DNA of 64,000 nucleotides from Bradyrhizobium retamae. Its GTDB lineage: Bacteria; Pseudomonadota; Alphaproteobacteria; Rhizobiales; Xanthobacteraceae. The notes under the pieces are model-generated. The model was not told the origin of the DNA. It saw only the letters and a list, made by a program, of their open reading frames with translations, and ran no database searches. Position 1 is the first letter of the stretch; every line of letters begins with the position of its first letter. The stretch lies in the NCBI RefSeq assembly GCF_001440415.1, contig NZ_LLYA01000225.1:62001-126000 (forward strand), in the 5' to 3' direction. This document shows, piece after piece, positions 18,008 to 26,560 of this stretch. Made by a program: the position numbers and the translations under genes.

Positions 18008-18853
18008 TCAGTTTCCCGCAGCCGCGCGCGGCGGGTTCTTGCCAAGCTCTGCCGCCATCGCCGAAATCAGCGGCCGCATAAAGAACGCATCCTCCGCCGG
18101 GTAGATATCGGTGCGCAGGCCGTGGGACTTCAATTCATCGGACACTGCCGGTCCGACCGAAGCGATCGGGGTGCGGTCAAGCCCTTCGCGCAATCGATCC
18201 TCGCAGCCGCGCGCACGCGCGACCTCGATCAGGCGACGGATCTGGCCGAGATTGGTCAATGCGATCGCGTCGATGCGGCCTTCCGCCATCTCGTCGATCG
18301 CATTGATGATGTTGGCATCGGCGGCCTGCGCGTCGTAGACATAGGGCAGCACGGTATCGACCTCGGCCCCTTGCGCCTTGATCGCGCCGATCAGGACGCT
18401 GTGGTCCTTGTCCGGATAGAGCTGCAAGCCGAGGCGATGGCCGCTGAGGTCGAGGCGTGACAGCATCTCGGCGACGCCTTCGGAGGTCGGCTTCTCCGTC
18501 GTCATCTGCGGTTCCAGCCCGATTTCGCGCAGCGCCTTGCCTGGCTTGGGGCCGCGGGCGAATTTGCGCGCCTTGCCGAGAGACGCAGTGAACTCCTGTT
18601 CGACGCCGATGCGCCGGACCACCTTCATCAGCCGGCGCAGGCCTTCGCCCGTCATCAGCACCACATCGTCGAAGGGCTTTTCAATCGACCGCCTGATCCA
18701 GGCTTCGAGCGGCGCCGGATCCGGCGCGTCGTGGATGGTGAACATCGGACATTGCAGCACGTCGGCGCCCTGTTCGGTGAGCAGGCGGGAAAACTGCGCC
18801 TCCTCGCGCGTTTCCAGGATCAGAATACGGTAACCGTTCAATCTGTCAGCCAT
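18008..18853 (-). CDS. Uroporphyrinogen-III synthase family protein (HemD-like)
   Basis: A cytoplasmic protein of about 281 residues with the two-lobed HemD plan: an N-terminal ILETREEAQFSRLLTEQGADVLQCPMF, a central VVLMTGEGLRRLM (the usual VFTSxNGV position), and a C-terminal DAIALTNLGQIRRL followed by PIASVGPAVSDELKSHG. HemD closes hydroxymethylbilane into uroporphyrinogen III. Low similarity is normal for this family, and no other haem gene is adjacent, so it may be a HemD paralogue. The frame stays open far upstream, antisense to purU, but MADRLNGYRILIL at 18853 is the natural start. Confidence 0.8.
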   Translation of the reverse strand: MADRLNGYRILILETREEAQFSRLLTEQGADVLQCPMFTIHDAPDPAPLEAWIRRSIEKPFDDVVLMTGEGLRRLMKVVRRIGVEQEFTASLGKARKFARGPKPGKALREIGLEPQMTTEKPTSEGVAEMLSRLDLSGHRLGLQLYPDKDHSVLIGAIKAQGAEVDTVLPYVYDAQAADANIINAIDEMAEGRIDAIALTNLGQIRRLIEVARARGCEDRLREGLDRTPIASVGPAVSDELKSHGLRTDIYPAEDAFFMRPLISAMAAELGKNPPRAAAGN

Positions 18854-18991
18854 GATCTCGCTCCAACGCCTTTGCTTCGCGCTTTGTTCATCCTGACCCC
18901 GGTTTCCGGATTGGCGCAAGCGCGTCGGCGGTGATAGAGCAGGGCGCAAATCCGAGGTTTTCACCCTTCTGCCTGAATTGTAGTCAGCGCC

Positions 18992-19855
18992 ATGCCCGAT
19001 CACCAATTCGTCCTGACCCTGTCCTGCCCGGATCGCCCCGGCATCGTTTCCGCGGTGTCGACCTTTCTGGCCCATAACGGTCAGAACATTTTGGACGCCC
19101 AGCAGTTCGACGACATCGAGACCAAGAAATTCTTCATGCGGGTGGTGTTCACCGCCGCCGATCTCGCCGTCGAACTGCAGGCACTGCAGACGGGCTTTAC
19201 CGCAATCGCCGACCGCTTCGCCATGGAATGGCAGATGCGCGACCGCGCCAATCGCCGCCGGGTGATGCTGCTGGTCTCCAAGTCGGATCATTGCCTGGTC
19301 GATATCCTCTATCGCTGGCGCACCGGCGAACTCGAGATGATCCCGACCGCAATCGTTTCGAACCATCCGCGCGAGACCTACAGCTCGCTCGATTTCGGCG
19401 AGATCCCGTTCCACTATTTGCCGGTGACGAAGGAAACCAAGCGCGAGCAGGAAGAGGCCGTCTGGAAACTGGTTCAGGACACAAAGACCGATCTCGTCGT
19501 GCTGGCGCGCTACATGCAGATCCTGTCGGACGAAATGTCGGCAAAACTGTCCGGCCGATGCATCAACATCCACCATTCGTTCCTGCCGGGCTTCAAGGGC
19601 GCGCGTCCCTATCACCAGGCCCATGAGCGCGGCGTCAAGCTGATCGGCGCCACCGCGCACTACGTCACCCGCGACCTCGACGAAGGCCCGATCATCGACC
19701 AGGACGTCGAGCGCATCAGCCATCGCGATACGCCCGAAGATCTCTCGCGCAAGGGCCGCGACATTGAACGCCGCGTGCTGGCGCGTGCCATGCGCCATCA
19801 TCTGGAGGACCGCGTCATCCTCAATGGCCGCAAGACCGTAGTGTTTATGGATTAG
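18992..19855 (+). CDS. purU: Formyltetrahydrofolate deformylase
   Basis: PurU hydrolyses 10-formyl-THF to THF and formate, supplying formate and balancing one-carbon units. The 287 residues comprise an N-terminal ACT domain (FVLTLSCPDRPGIVSAVS) and a C-terminal formyltransferase-fold domain. The catalytic Asn-His region reads INIHHSFLPGF and the Asp region reads TAHYVTRDLDEGPII. The length is that of the family. It is divergent from the HemD-like gene and overlaps the following lipoprotein gene by four bases at the stop codons. Confidence 0.96.
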   Translation: MPDHQFVLTLSCPDRPGIVSAVSTFLAHNGQNILDAQQFDDIETKKFFMRVVFTAADLAVELQALQTGFTAIADRFAMEWQMRDRANRRRVMLLVSKSDHCLVDILYRWRTGELEMIPTAIVSNHPRETYSSLDFGEIPFHYLPVTKETKREQEEAVWKLVQDTKTDLVVLARYMQILSDEMSAKLSGRCINIHHSFLPGFKGARPYHQAHERGVKLIGATAHYVTRDLDEGPIIDQDVERISHRDTPEDLSRKGRDIERRVLARAMRHHLEDRVILNGRKTVVFMD

Positions 19856-20130
19856 CGCGCGGCATCCTTGGACGCGGGAGCCGGGTTGGTCTCCTTGTCG
19901 CGCTCGGAAGCTGGCATTAGGCGCTTTCGCTCGCGCTCCCGCATGTACTCGTCATATTTCGCGGTTCCCGGGCGCGGCGGCGCGTCGGCAGGCAAGCCGC
20001 CGGCCCAGGCCGGAATGGCATCGCTGACGCCGGCTGAGACTTTCTCGTTGATGGTCCCACAGCCGCTCAAGCCGCAGCCCGCGAGGGCAACGGTGACGAT
20101 TGTGACAATGTGGCGCGCGCTGATCGGCAT
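19852..20130 (-). CDS. Small predicted lipoprotein
   Basis: A 92-residue protein starting with a short positively charged segment and a hydrophobic stretch that ends in a lipobox, LAGC (Cys19); a second possible box, LSGC, is at Cys24. The mature part is short, hydrophilic and rich in Arg, Glu and Pro (KYDEYMRERERKRL), so it is probably an outer-membrane-anchored, mostly disordered protein. The function is not recognised. It converges with purU. Confidence 0.7.
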   Translation of the reverse strand: MPISARHIVTIVTVALAGCGLSGCGTINEKVSAGVSDAIPAWAGGLPADAPPRPGTAKYDEYMRERERKRLMPASERDKETNPAPASKDAAR

Positions 20131-20209
20131 CGGCAGAAGACTACAACCTTAACCGTTTAAGGATGATGGATTTAGGGCGTTGCTGTGGGATCGGCGAGGG
20201 TGGTCTTTG

Positions 20210-20247
20210 TTGACAGGGCCATTTTATTTGTACAATCGTACAAATAA
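20210..20247 (+). promoter_or_regulatory. Promoter-like element with 24-bp palindromic operator upstream of the liv-type operon
   Basis: A TTGACA (20210-20215) is followed after 15 bases by TACAAT (20231-20236). A perfect inverted repeat with 10-bp arms, TTATTTGTAC and GTACAAATAA around AATC, spans 20224-20247 and covers the presumed -10 region. The surrounding 20131-20457 has no gene. The arrangement suits a TetR- or GntR-type repressor acting on the transporter operon that starts at about 20460. The spacer is shorter than ideal, so the exact promoter hexamers are uncertain, but the palindrome is clear. Confidence 0.65.
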
Positions 20248-20463
20248 GCGGCAATCGCAGGAAGGTTCGGGCAGCGTATAATACCATCGCGTCTTGCGCG
20301 GCTATGCGGCTCTTCGCTGCGACACGCCAATGGTCCGATTGACAACAAGGCGGGCAAGGACGCCATGTTGCCGCGCTACCCGGCGGAAAATTCTGGGTTA
20401 TGGTGAGATCAAGGGCCGGGGACTCGGTTCGAGACACAAGGCCGATCAGGGGGAGAGATGCTC

Positions 20464-21636
20464 ATGTCTATTCGCAGTCAAATATTGCTGGCCGCAGGTT
20501 CGGTCGCCGCGATGCTGGCGCTTGCGCCGGCCTACGCCCAGGAGACCGTCAAGATCGGCCTGATCCTGCCGATGACGGGTGGGCAGGCATCGACCGGCAA
20601 ACAGATCGACAACGCGGTCAAGCTCTACATGCAGCAGAACGGCGATACCGTCGCCGGCAAGAAGATTGAAGTCATCCTGAAGGATGACGGAGCGGTTCCC
20701 GACAACACCAAACGTCTGGCGCAGGAACTGATCGTCAACGAAAAGGTCAATTTCATCGCAGGTTTTGGCGTGACCCCGGCGGCCCTTGCGGCAGCACCCT
20801 TGGCGACGCAGGCCAAGATTCCGGAAATCGTGATGGCGGCGGGCACCTCGATCATCACCGAGCGCTCGCCCTACATCGTCCGAACCTCCTTCACGCTGGC
20901 GCAGTCGTGCACCATCATCGGTGATTGGGCCGCGAAGAACGGCATCAAGAAGGTCGCGACGCTGACGTCCGACTATGCACCCGGCAACGACGCGCTGAAT
21001 TTCTTCAAGCAGAACTTCACCGCCGGCGGCGGGGAGATCGTCGAAGAGGTGAAGGTGCCGCTGCAAAACCCTGATTTCGCTCCGTTCTTGCAGCGCATGA
21101 AGGATTCCAAGCCCGATGCGGTGTTCGTGTTCGTGCCGGCAGGCCAAGGCGGCAGCTTCATGAAACAGTATGCCGAGCGCGGCCTCGACAAGGCGGGCAT
21201 CAAGGTGATCGGGCCCGGCGACGTGATGGACGACGACCTGCTCAACGGCATGGGCGACGCTGCGCTCGGCACCGTGACGGCGCATCTCTATTCGGCCGCG
21301 CATCCCTCGGCCGCGAACAAGGAATTCGTCGCCGCCTACAAGAAGGCGTTCGGCCAGCGCCCGGGCTTCATGGCGGTCGGCGGCTATGACGGTATCCGGT
21401 TGATCTACGAGGCGCTGAAGAAGACCGGCGGCAAGACCGACGGCGACGCGCTGATCGCGGCGATGAAGGGAGCAAAGTGGGAAAGCCCCCGCGGCCCGAT
21501 CATGATCGATCCGGAAACCCGCGACATCGTGCAGAACATCTACATCCGCAAGGTCGAGAAGGTCGACGGCGAGCTCTACAACGTCGAGTTCGCGACCTTC
21601 GAGGCGGTGAAGGATTCGGGCAAGACGAAGAAGTGA
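20464..21636 (+). CDS. Branched-chain amino acid-type ABC transporter substrate-binding protein
   Basis: A periplasmic receptor of about 390 residues (peripla_BP_6 family). A Sec signal peptide ends at APAYA before QETVKIGLILPMTGGQAS, the family's first strand and ligand loop. Later segments such as AAGTSIITERSPYIVRTSFT and VGGYDGIRLIYEALKKTGG are typical. An AGGGGGAG sits in front of two possible ATGs, 20458 and 20464; the second has the better spacing. It heads a five-gene transporter operon ending with a methionine-synthase-like gene. The ligand could be an amino acid, an amide or an aromatic acid; the sequence alone does not tell. Confidence 0.92.
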   Translation: MSIRSQILLAAGSVAAMLALAPAYAQETVKIGLILPMTGGQASTGKQIDNAVKLYMQQNGDTVAGKKIEVILKDDGAVPDNTKRLAQELIVNEKVNFIAGFGVTPAALAAAPLATQAKIPEIVMAAGTSIITERSPYIVRTSFTLAQSCTIIGDWAAKNGIKKVATLTSDYAPGNDALNFFKQNFTAGGGEIVEEVKVPLQNPDFAPFLQRMKDSKPDAVFVFVPAGQGGSFMKQYAERGLDKAGIKVIGPGDVMDDDLLNGMGDAALGTVTAHLYSAAHPSAANKEFVAAYKKAFGQRPGFMAVGGYDGIRLIYEALKKTGGKTDGDALIAAMKGAKWESPRGPIMIDPETRDIVQNIYIRKVEKVDGELYNVEFATFEAVKDSGKTKK

Positions 21637-21642
21637 CCGAAG

Positions 21643-21756
21643 GTCATCCCAGGGCGCGCAAAGCGCGAACTATGGTGCGCAATTGCGCACCTGAGAATCT
21701 CGAGGTTGTTGCAAAGAGATTCCGGGTTCAGTGCTGGCGCGCTGCCCCGGAATGAC
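21643..21756. repeat. CATTCCGGGG-family palindromic element inside the transporter operon
   Basis: The element starts GTCATCCCAGGGCGCGC and ends GCGCGCTGCCCCGGAATGAC, and encloses further short palindromes (GTGCGCAATTGCGCAC). It fills the roughly 150-base gap between the substrate-binding protein and livH genes. A related copy lies at 29178-29271 and a shortened one inside dnaE2. Confidence 0.75.
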
Positions 21757-21783
21757 GAGTCCTAAAGGTTCTCCGGCGCTCCC

Positions 21784-22653
21784 ATGACCACGCTGTTCAC
21801 CATCCTGTTCGACGGTGTCGCCTACGGCATGCTGCTGTTCGTGCTCGCCTGCGGGCTGGCGGTGACGCTGGGGTTGATGAATTTCGTCAACCTAGCCCAT
21901 GGCGCCTTCGCCATGACCGGCGGCTATATCTGCGCCGTGCTGGTGAACAGTTCTGGCTGGCCGTTCTTCGCGGCGCTGCCGCTGGCCTTTGTTACGGCCG
22001 CGCTGATAGGCGTGGCGCTGGAGCGCACGCTTTACCGCCACCTCTACACCCGCAGCCACCTCGACCAGGTCCTGTTCACGATCGGCCTCACCTTCATGTC
22101 GGTGGCGGCGGTCGACTACATCATGGGATCGTCGCGGATTTTCATCAAACTGCCGGCGGCGCTCGAGGGACAGTTCGACTTCTTCGGCGTCGGCATCGGC
22201 CGCTACCGGCTGATGATCATCGTGATCTGCGGCCTGCTCACGGTGGCGCTGCAATTGATCCTGGCGAAAACCCGTTTCGGCAGCCGCCTGCGCGCCGCGG
22301 TGGACGATCCGCGCGCCGCAAGCGGCCTCGGCATCAACGTGCCGCAGGTGTTTGCGTTCACCTTCGCCTTTGGCTGCGGCCTTGCCGGCCTCGGCGGTGC
22401 GCTGAGCGCCGAGATCCTGGGGCTCGACCCGTATTTCCCGCTAAAATTCATGATCTACTTTTTGATCGTGGTCACCGTCGGCGGCTCCTCCAGTATCACC
22501 GGACCGTTCCTGGCGTCGCTGCTGCTCGGCATCGGCGACGTCGCCGGCAAATATTACGTGCCGAAGATGGGGCCGTTCGTCATCTACACCATCATGATCG
22601 TTATCCTGATCTGGCGTCCGAACGGTCTGTTCGGCCGCGCCGCCGCGCGATGA
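21784..22653 (+). CDS. ABC transporter permease, LivH family
   Basis: A 289-residue inner-membrane permease with about eight hydrophobic segments. It has the LivH hallmarks: LFDGVAYGMLLFVLACGLAVTLGLMNFVNLAHGAF at the N-terminus and the cytoplasmic coupling loop TRFGSRLRAAVDDPRAASGLGINV. It pairs with the LivM-type permease eight bases downstream. The gap before it holds a palindromic repeat, which may lower the downstream mRNA level relative to the receptor. Confidence 0.94.
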   Translation: MTTLFTILFDGVAYGMLLFVLACGLAVTLGLMNFVNLAHGAFAMTGGYICAVLVNSSGWPFFAALPLAFVTAALIGVALERTLYRHLYTRSHLDQVLFTIGLTFMSVAAVDYIMGSSRIFIKLPAALEGQFDFFGVGIGRYRLMIIVICGLLTVALQLILAKTRFGSRLRAAVDDPRAASGLGINVPQVFAFTFAFGCGLAGLGGALSAEILGLDPYFPLKFMIYFLIVVTVGGSSSITGPFLASLLLGIGDVAGKYYVPKMGPFVIYTIMIVILIWRPNGLFGRAAAR

Positions 22654-22660
22654 GTCCGCG

Positions 22661-23692
22661 ATGACCGCAGCCTCCGACGTCTCATCCCATGCCATCGCCC
22701 GCGCCCGCTGGCGCCCGGCCGAGATCGCGTTCTGGATTCTGGCGCTGTCCTGCGCGTTCCTGTTTCCGTCCCGTTATCTCATCATGACCGATATCCTGCG
22801 GCTGGCGTTGTTCACGCTGTCGCTCGATCTGATCCTCGGCTACGCCGGCATCGTCTCGTTGGGGCACGCCGCGTTCTTTGGCGTTGGCGCCTATTCGGCC
22901 GGGCTGCTCGCCTTGCATGGCATCATCAACGAGCCGGTGATCGCGCTGGTCGTCGCCGGCCTCGTCGCCATGGTGCTCGGATTCCTCACCAGTTTCCTCG
23001 TCATCCGCGGCGTCGACCTCACACGGCTGATGGTGACGCTCGGCATTGCGCTGTTGCTCGAAGCGCTGGCGGAACGGTTCTCCAATATCACCGGCGGCAC
23101 CGACGGGCTGCAGGGCATCGAGATGCAGCCGATCCTCGGCCTGTTCGCGTTCGACATGTTCGGCAAGACCGGTTTTTTCTATTCGCTGATCGTGCTGTTC
23201 CTGCTGTTTCTGTTGGCGCGGCGGATCGTGAATTCGCCGTTCGGCCTGTCGCTGCGCGCGATCAAGAACAATCCGCTGCGGGCGTCGGCCATCGGCGTGC
23301 CCGTCAACCGCCGCCTGATCGCGATCTATACGATCGCCGCGTTCTACGCCGGAATTGCCGGGGCGCTGTTCACCCAGACCACGGCGCTGGCCTCGCTCGA
23401 CGTGTTCGCGTTCGAACGCTCGGCCGATTTGATGCTGGTGCTCGTGATCGGCGGCACCGGCTATCTCTATGGCGGGCTGATCGGCGCCGTCGTGTTCAAG
23501 ATGCTGCAGGAACTGTTTCAGACCATTACGCCGCAATACTGGCTGTTCTGGATCGGCCTCGTCCTGGTCGTGATGGTACTGGTCGGCCGCGAGCGCATCC
23601 ATCGCTGGGTGCTTTGGGGGCCGAACCTCGTGAGCCGCCAGCTCTTCGGACGCAAGGCCGTCATGGCCGTTCCCGAAAGTGATGCGCCATGA
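22661..23692 (+). CDS. ABC transporter permease, LivM family
   Basis: A 343-residue inner-membrane permease, the partner of the LivH protein. It shows YAGIVSLGHAAFFGVGAYSAG in the first third and the coupling helix SPFGLSLRAIKNNPLRASAIGV in the second half, the usual place of the ATPase contact. A soluble N-terminal stretch of about 20 residues and a short C-terminal tail frame roughly ten hydrophobic segments. Its last codon overlaps the ATG of the first ATPase gene. Confidence 0.94.
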   Translation: MTAASDVSSHAIARARWRPAEIAFWILALSCAFLFPSRYLIMTDILRLALFTLSLDLILGYAGIVSLGHAAFFGVGAYSAGLLALHGIINEPVIALVVAGLVAMVLGFLTSFLVIRGVDLTRLMVTLGIALLLEALAERFSNITGGTDGLQGIEMQPILGLFAFDMFGKTGFFYSLIVLFLLFLLARRIVNSPFGLSLRAIKNNPLRASAIGVPVNRRLIAIYTIAAFYAGIAGALFTQTTALASLDVFAFERSADLMLVLVIGGTGYLYGGLIGAVVFKMLQELFQTITPQYWLFWIGLVLVVMVLVGRERIHRWVLWGPNLVSRQLFGRKAVMAVPESDAP

Positions 23693-24441
23693 CGATCGCG
23701 CTCGAAACCAGGGGGCTGGAAAAATCCTTCGGCGGCTTGCAAGTCACGCGCGAGCTGTCGCTGAAGGTGGAGCAGGGCGCCCGCCATGCCCTGATCGGAC
23801 CGAACGGCGCCGGCAAGACCACCGTCATCAATCTGCTGACCGGCGTGCTCAAGCCCAATGCGGGATGGATCCTGCTCGAGGGCAACGACATCACCAATTT
23901 GCCGGTACACAAGCGGGTGCTGCGCGGGCTGTCGCGCACCTTCCAGATCAATCAGCTCTATGCCGACCTGACCCCGCTCGAAACGGTCGGGCTCGCCGTC
24001 TCCGAACGTCTCGGCCGCGGCGGAGACTGGTGGCGGCGGATGGGCACGCGCGACGAGGTCAATCAGGAGGTCGCGGAAACGCTGGGACGTTTTCATTTGC
24101 TTGACGTGATGAACGAGCGCACCGCGACGCTGCCTTACGGCAAACAGCGCTTGCTCGAGATCGCTGTCGCCATTGCAACCCGGCCTCGCGTGCTGCTGCT
24201 CGACGAGCCCGCCGCCGGTGTGCCCGAGAGCGAGCGTCACGATATTCTGGCGGCGGTCGCTGCCCTGCCGCGCGATGTGACGGTATTGCTGATCGAGCAC
24301 GATATGGATCTGGTGTTTTCTTTCGCTGACCGTATCTCGGTGCTGGTCAACGGCGCCATGCTGGTGGAAGGTCCGCCGGACGAAGTGGCGCGCGATCCGC
24401 AAGTGAAGGCGGTCTATCTGGGCGAGGCGGTCCATGCCTGA
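23689..24441 (+). CDS. ABC transporter ATP-binding protein, LivG family
   Basis: A 250-residue ATPase. Walker A is GPNGAGKTT, the signature region is LPYGKQRLLEIA (the LivG variant of LSGGQ), and Walker B is VLLLDEPAAGV, followed by the switch His in LLIEHDMDLV. It energises import together with the LivF protein. Overlaps of four bases with the permease gene and eight bases with the next gene indicate tight translational coupling. Confidence 0.95.
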   Translation: MTIALETRGLEKSFGGLQVTRELSLKVEQGARHALIGPNGAGKTTVINLLTGVLKPNAGWILLEGNDITNLPVHKRVLRGLSRTFQINQLYADLTPLETVGLAVSERLGRGGDWWRRMGTRDEVNQEVAETLGRFHLLDVMNERTATLPYGKQRLLEIAVAIATRPRVLLLDEPAAGVPESERHDILAAVAALPRDVTVLLIEHDMDLVFSFADRISVLVNGAMLVEGPPDEVARDPQVKAVYLGEAVHA

Positions 24442-25150
24442 GCTTCTCGCCATCGATGCCTTGCGTGCCGGCTATGGCGAAGCCGTGGTGCTGCCTTCGA
24501 TGTCGCTGTCGCTGGGCGAGGGTCAGGTGCTGGCGCTCTTGGGACGCAACGGCACCGGCAAGACCACGCTGATCAATTCGATCGTCGGCATCACCCGCCG
24601 TTTCGGCGGTACGATTGCGCTCGGGGGGCTCGATATCACCGCGATGCGCCCGGACCAGCGGGCGCGGGCCGGGATCGGCTGGGTGCCGCAGGAACGCAAC
24701 ATCTTCCGCTCGCTGACGGTCGAGGAGAACATGACCGCGGTCGCCCAGCCCGGCCCTTGGACCGTGGAAAAGGTCTACGAGATGTTTCCGCGGCTGAAGG
24801 AGCGCCGCAGCAATTTCGGCAACCAGCTTTCCGGCGGCGAGCAGCAGATGCTGGCGATCGGCCGCGCGCTGACCCTCAATCCCAAGGTGTTGCTGCTCGA
24901 CGAGCCGACCGAGGGACTGGCGCCGATCATCGTTGAAGAATTATTAAGGGCGCTCGGCACGATCACCCGGGCGGGCGGCATCTGTTCGATCATTGTCGAG
25001 CAGAATGCGCAAAAGATTCTGGGGCTGGCCGATCGGGTTGTGATATTGGAACGCGGCGCAATCGTGCATGATGCGGCCAGCAGCGCGTTGAAGGCCGATC
25101 CCGCCGTGCTCGAACGCTATCTCGGCGTCGCCGGCGCGGCCGCCCACTAG
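24434..25150 (+). CDS. ABC transporter ATP-binding protein, LivF family
   Basis: A 238-residue ATPase with Walker A GRNGTGKTT, signature LSGGEQQMLAIGRAL and Walker B VLLLDEPTEGLAP; the last three residues (LAP) are typical for LivF. It forms the second half of the nucleotide-binding heterodimer. Its stop is 19 bases before the start of the methionine-synthase-like gene, so that gene belongs to the same transcript. Confidence 0.95.
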   Translation: MPELLAIDALRAGYGEAVVLPSMSLSLGEGQVLALLGRNGTGKTTLINSIVGITRRFGGTIALGGLDITAMRPDQRARAGIGWVPQERNIFRSLTVEENMTAVAQPGPWTVEKVYEMFPRLKERRSNFGNQLSGGEQQMLAIGRALTLNPKVLLLDEPTEGLAPIIVEELLRALGTITRAGGICSIIVEQNAQKILGLADRVVILERGAIVHDAASSALKADPAVLERYLGVAGAAAH

Positions 25151-25169
25151 ATTTATGGGAGTTGAGACC

Positions 25170-26288
25170 ATGCAGAGAACAAAGCCCCCGTTCCGCGCCG
25201 ACGAGGTCGGCAGTCTGTTGCGGCCGCCGCGCATCAAGGAAGCGCGCGCCAAGCTGGAGAAGGGTGAGATCACGGCGGAGGACCTGCGCAAGGCCGAGGA
25301 CCTCGAGATCGAAAAGGTCGTGCACAAGCAGGCCTCGATCGGCCTGAAGCTCGCGACCGATGGCGAGTTTCGCCGCTCCTGGTGGCATTTCGACTTTCTC
25401 GCCAAGCTCACCGGCTGTGAGCTGTTCCACCCCGAAACGGGCATCCAGTTCGCCGGCGTGGAAACGAGGCACGACGCCGTCCGCGTGATCGGCAAGCTCG
25501 ACTTCCCGGACAACCATCCGATGCTGGATCACTTCCGCTTCCTGAAGAAGCATGCCGACAGGGCCCACGTCACGCCGAAGATGACGATCCCGTCGCCGGC
25601 CGTGCTGCATTTCCGCGGCGGCCGCAAGTCGATCTCTAAGGAGGTCTATCCTGATCTGGAGGAATTCTTCCTCGACCTCGGCAAGACCTATCGCAAGGCG
25701 GTGAAGGCGTTCTATGACGCCGGCTGCCGTTACCTGCAATTCGACGACACCGTATGGGCCTATCTCTGCTCGCAGGACGAATTGCAGAAGGCGCGCGATC
25801 GCGGCGACAACCCCGACGGCCTGCAGGAAATCTACGCGCGCATCATCAACTATGCTTTGGCCGAGCGGCCGGCCGACATGGTGATCACCACCCATGTCTG
25901 CCGCGGCAATTTCCGCTCCACCTGGATTTCGTCCGGCGGCTACGAGCCGGTGGCCGAGACCATGCTGGCCGGCACCAACTACGACGGCTATTTCCTCGAA
26001 TATGATTCCGACCGCGCCGGCGGCTTCGAGCCGCTGCGCTACCTGCCGAAGGGCAACAAGGTAGTCGTGGTCGGCGTCATCACCTCGAAGTTTGGCGAGC
26101 TCGAGAAAAAGGACGACATCAAGCGCCGCCTCGATGAGGCCGCCAAGTTCGCCCCGCTCGACCAGCTCGCGGTGTCGCCGCAATGCGGCTTTGCCTCGAC
26201 CGAGGAAGGCAACATCCTCTCCGAGGAGGAGCAGTGGGCCAAGCTCAGCCTCGCGGTGGAAGTGGCGAACGAGGTGTGGGGGAAATAG
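25170..26288 (+). CDS. Cobalamin-independent methionine synthase family protein (MetE C-terminal domain-like)
   Basis: A protein of about 372 residues that corresponds only to the catalytic C-terminal barrel of MetE, without the N-terminal half of the classical 750-residue enzyme. Likely zinc ligands are in ITTHVCRGN and SPQCGFAS. The start at 25170 follows GGGAG with eight bases; an ATG at 25155 is also possible. Related short enzymes move methyl groups between a thiol and various donors, and some act in catabolism. As the last gene of a transporter operon it probably acts on the imported compound or its methyl group; that is inference. Confidence 0.85.
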   Translation: MQRTKPPFRADEVGSLLRPPRIKEARAKLEKGEITAEDLRKAEDLEIEKVVHKQASIGLKLATDGEFRRSWWHFDFLAKLTGCELFHPETGIQFAGVETRHDAVRVIGKLDFPDNHPMLDHFRFLKKHADRAHVTPKMTIPSPAVLHFRGGRKSISKEVYPDLEEFFLDLGKTYRKAVKAFYDAGCRYLQFDDTVWAYLCSQDELQKARDRGDNPDGLQEIYARIINYALAERPADMVITTHVCRGNFRSTWISSGGYEPVAETMLAGTNYDGYFLEYDSDRAGGFEPLRYLPKGNKVVVVGVITSKFGELEKKDDIKRRLDEAAKFAPLDQLAVSPQCGFASTEEGNILSEEEQWAKLSLAVEVANEVWGK

Positions 26289-26297
26289 ATTTCTCAG

Positions 26298-26401
26298 CGT
26301 CATGGCGAGAAGCAATCCATCTATCCCCGTGCGGAGAGGTGGATTGCTTCGCGGAGCCTGTCGTCAGGCGCGCATTCGCGCGACCCGCTGGCTCGCAATG
26401 A
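26298..26401. repeat. CATTGCGAG-family palindromic element after the MetE-like gene
   Basis: The element begins CGTCATGGCGAGAAGCAATCC and ends GGATTGCTTCGC... CTCGCAATGA, a long imperfect inverted repeat with an inner GCGCGCATTCGCGCG hairpin. A cleaner copy of the family is at 40673-40755. It may serve as the operon's transcription end. Confidence 0.75.
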
Positions 26402-26560
26402 AGTTGCATTGTATAACCATGTATATTGGTAGGTGCGGCGGGTTCCAATGACGCTACACCCCCTTTTGGGACGTATACTCGTTGGGCAGATGGTGGTAGG
26501 AAACTTCCGCCATCCCATGCTGCCCACCGGCGCTTCCCAAATCCCCAGCCCCCTGGCCCG

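Noticed and set aside
19156..19801. Upstream extension of the HemD-like protein to 597 residues
   Set aside because: The extension is antisense to purU and has no domain content; the HemD fold starts at MADRLNGYRILIL.
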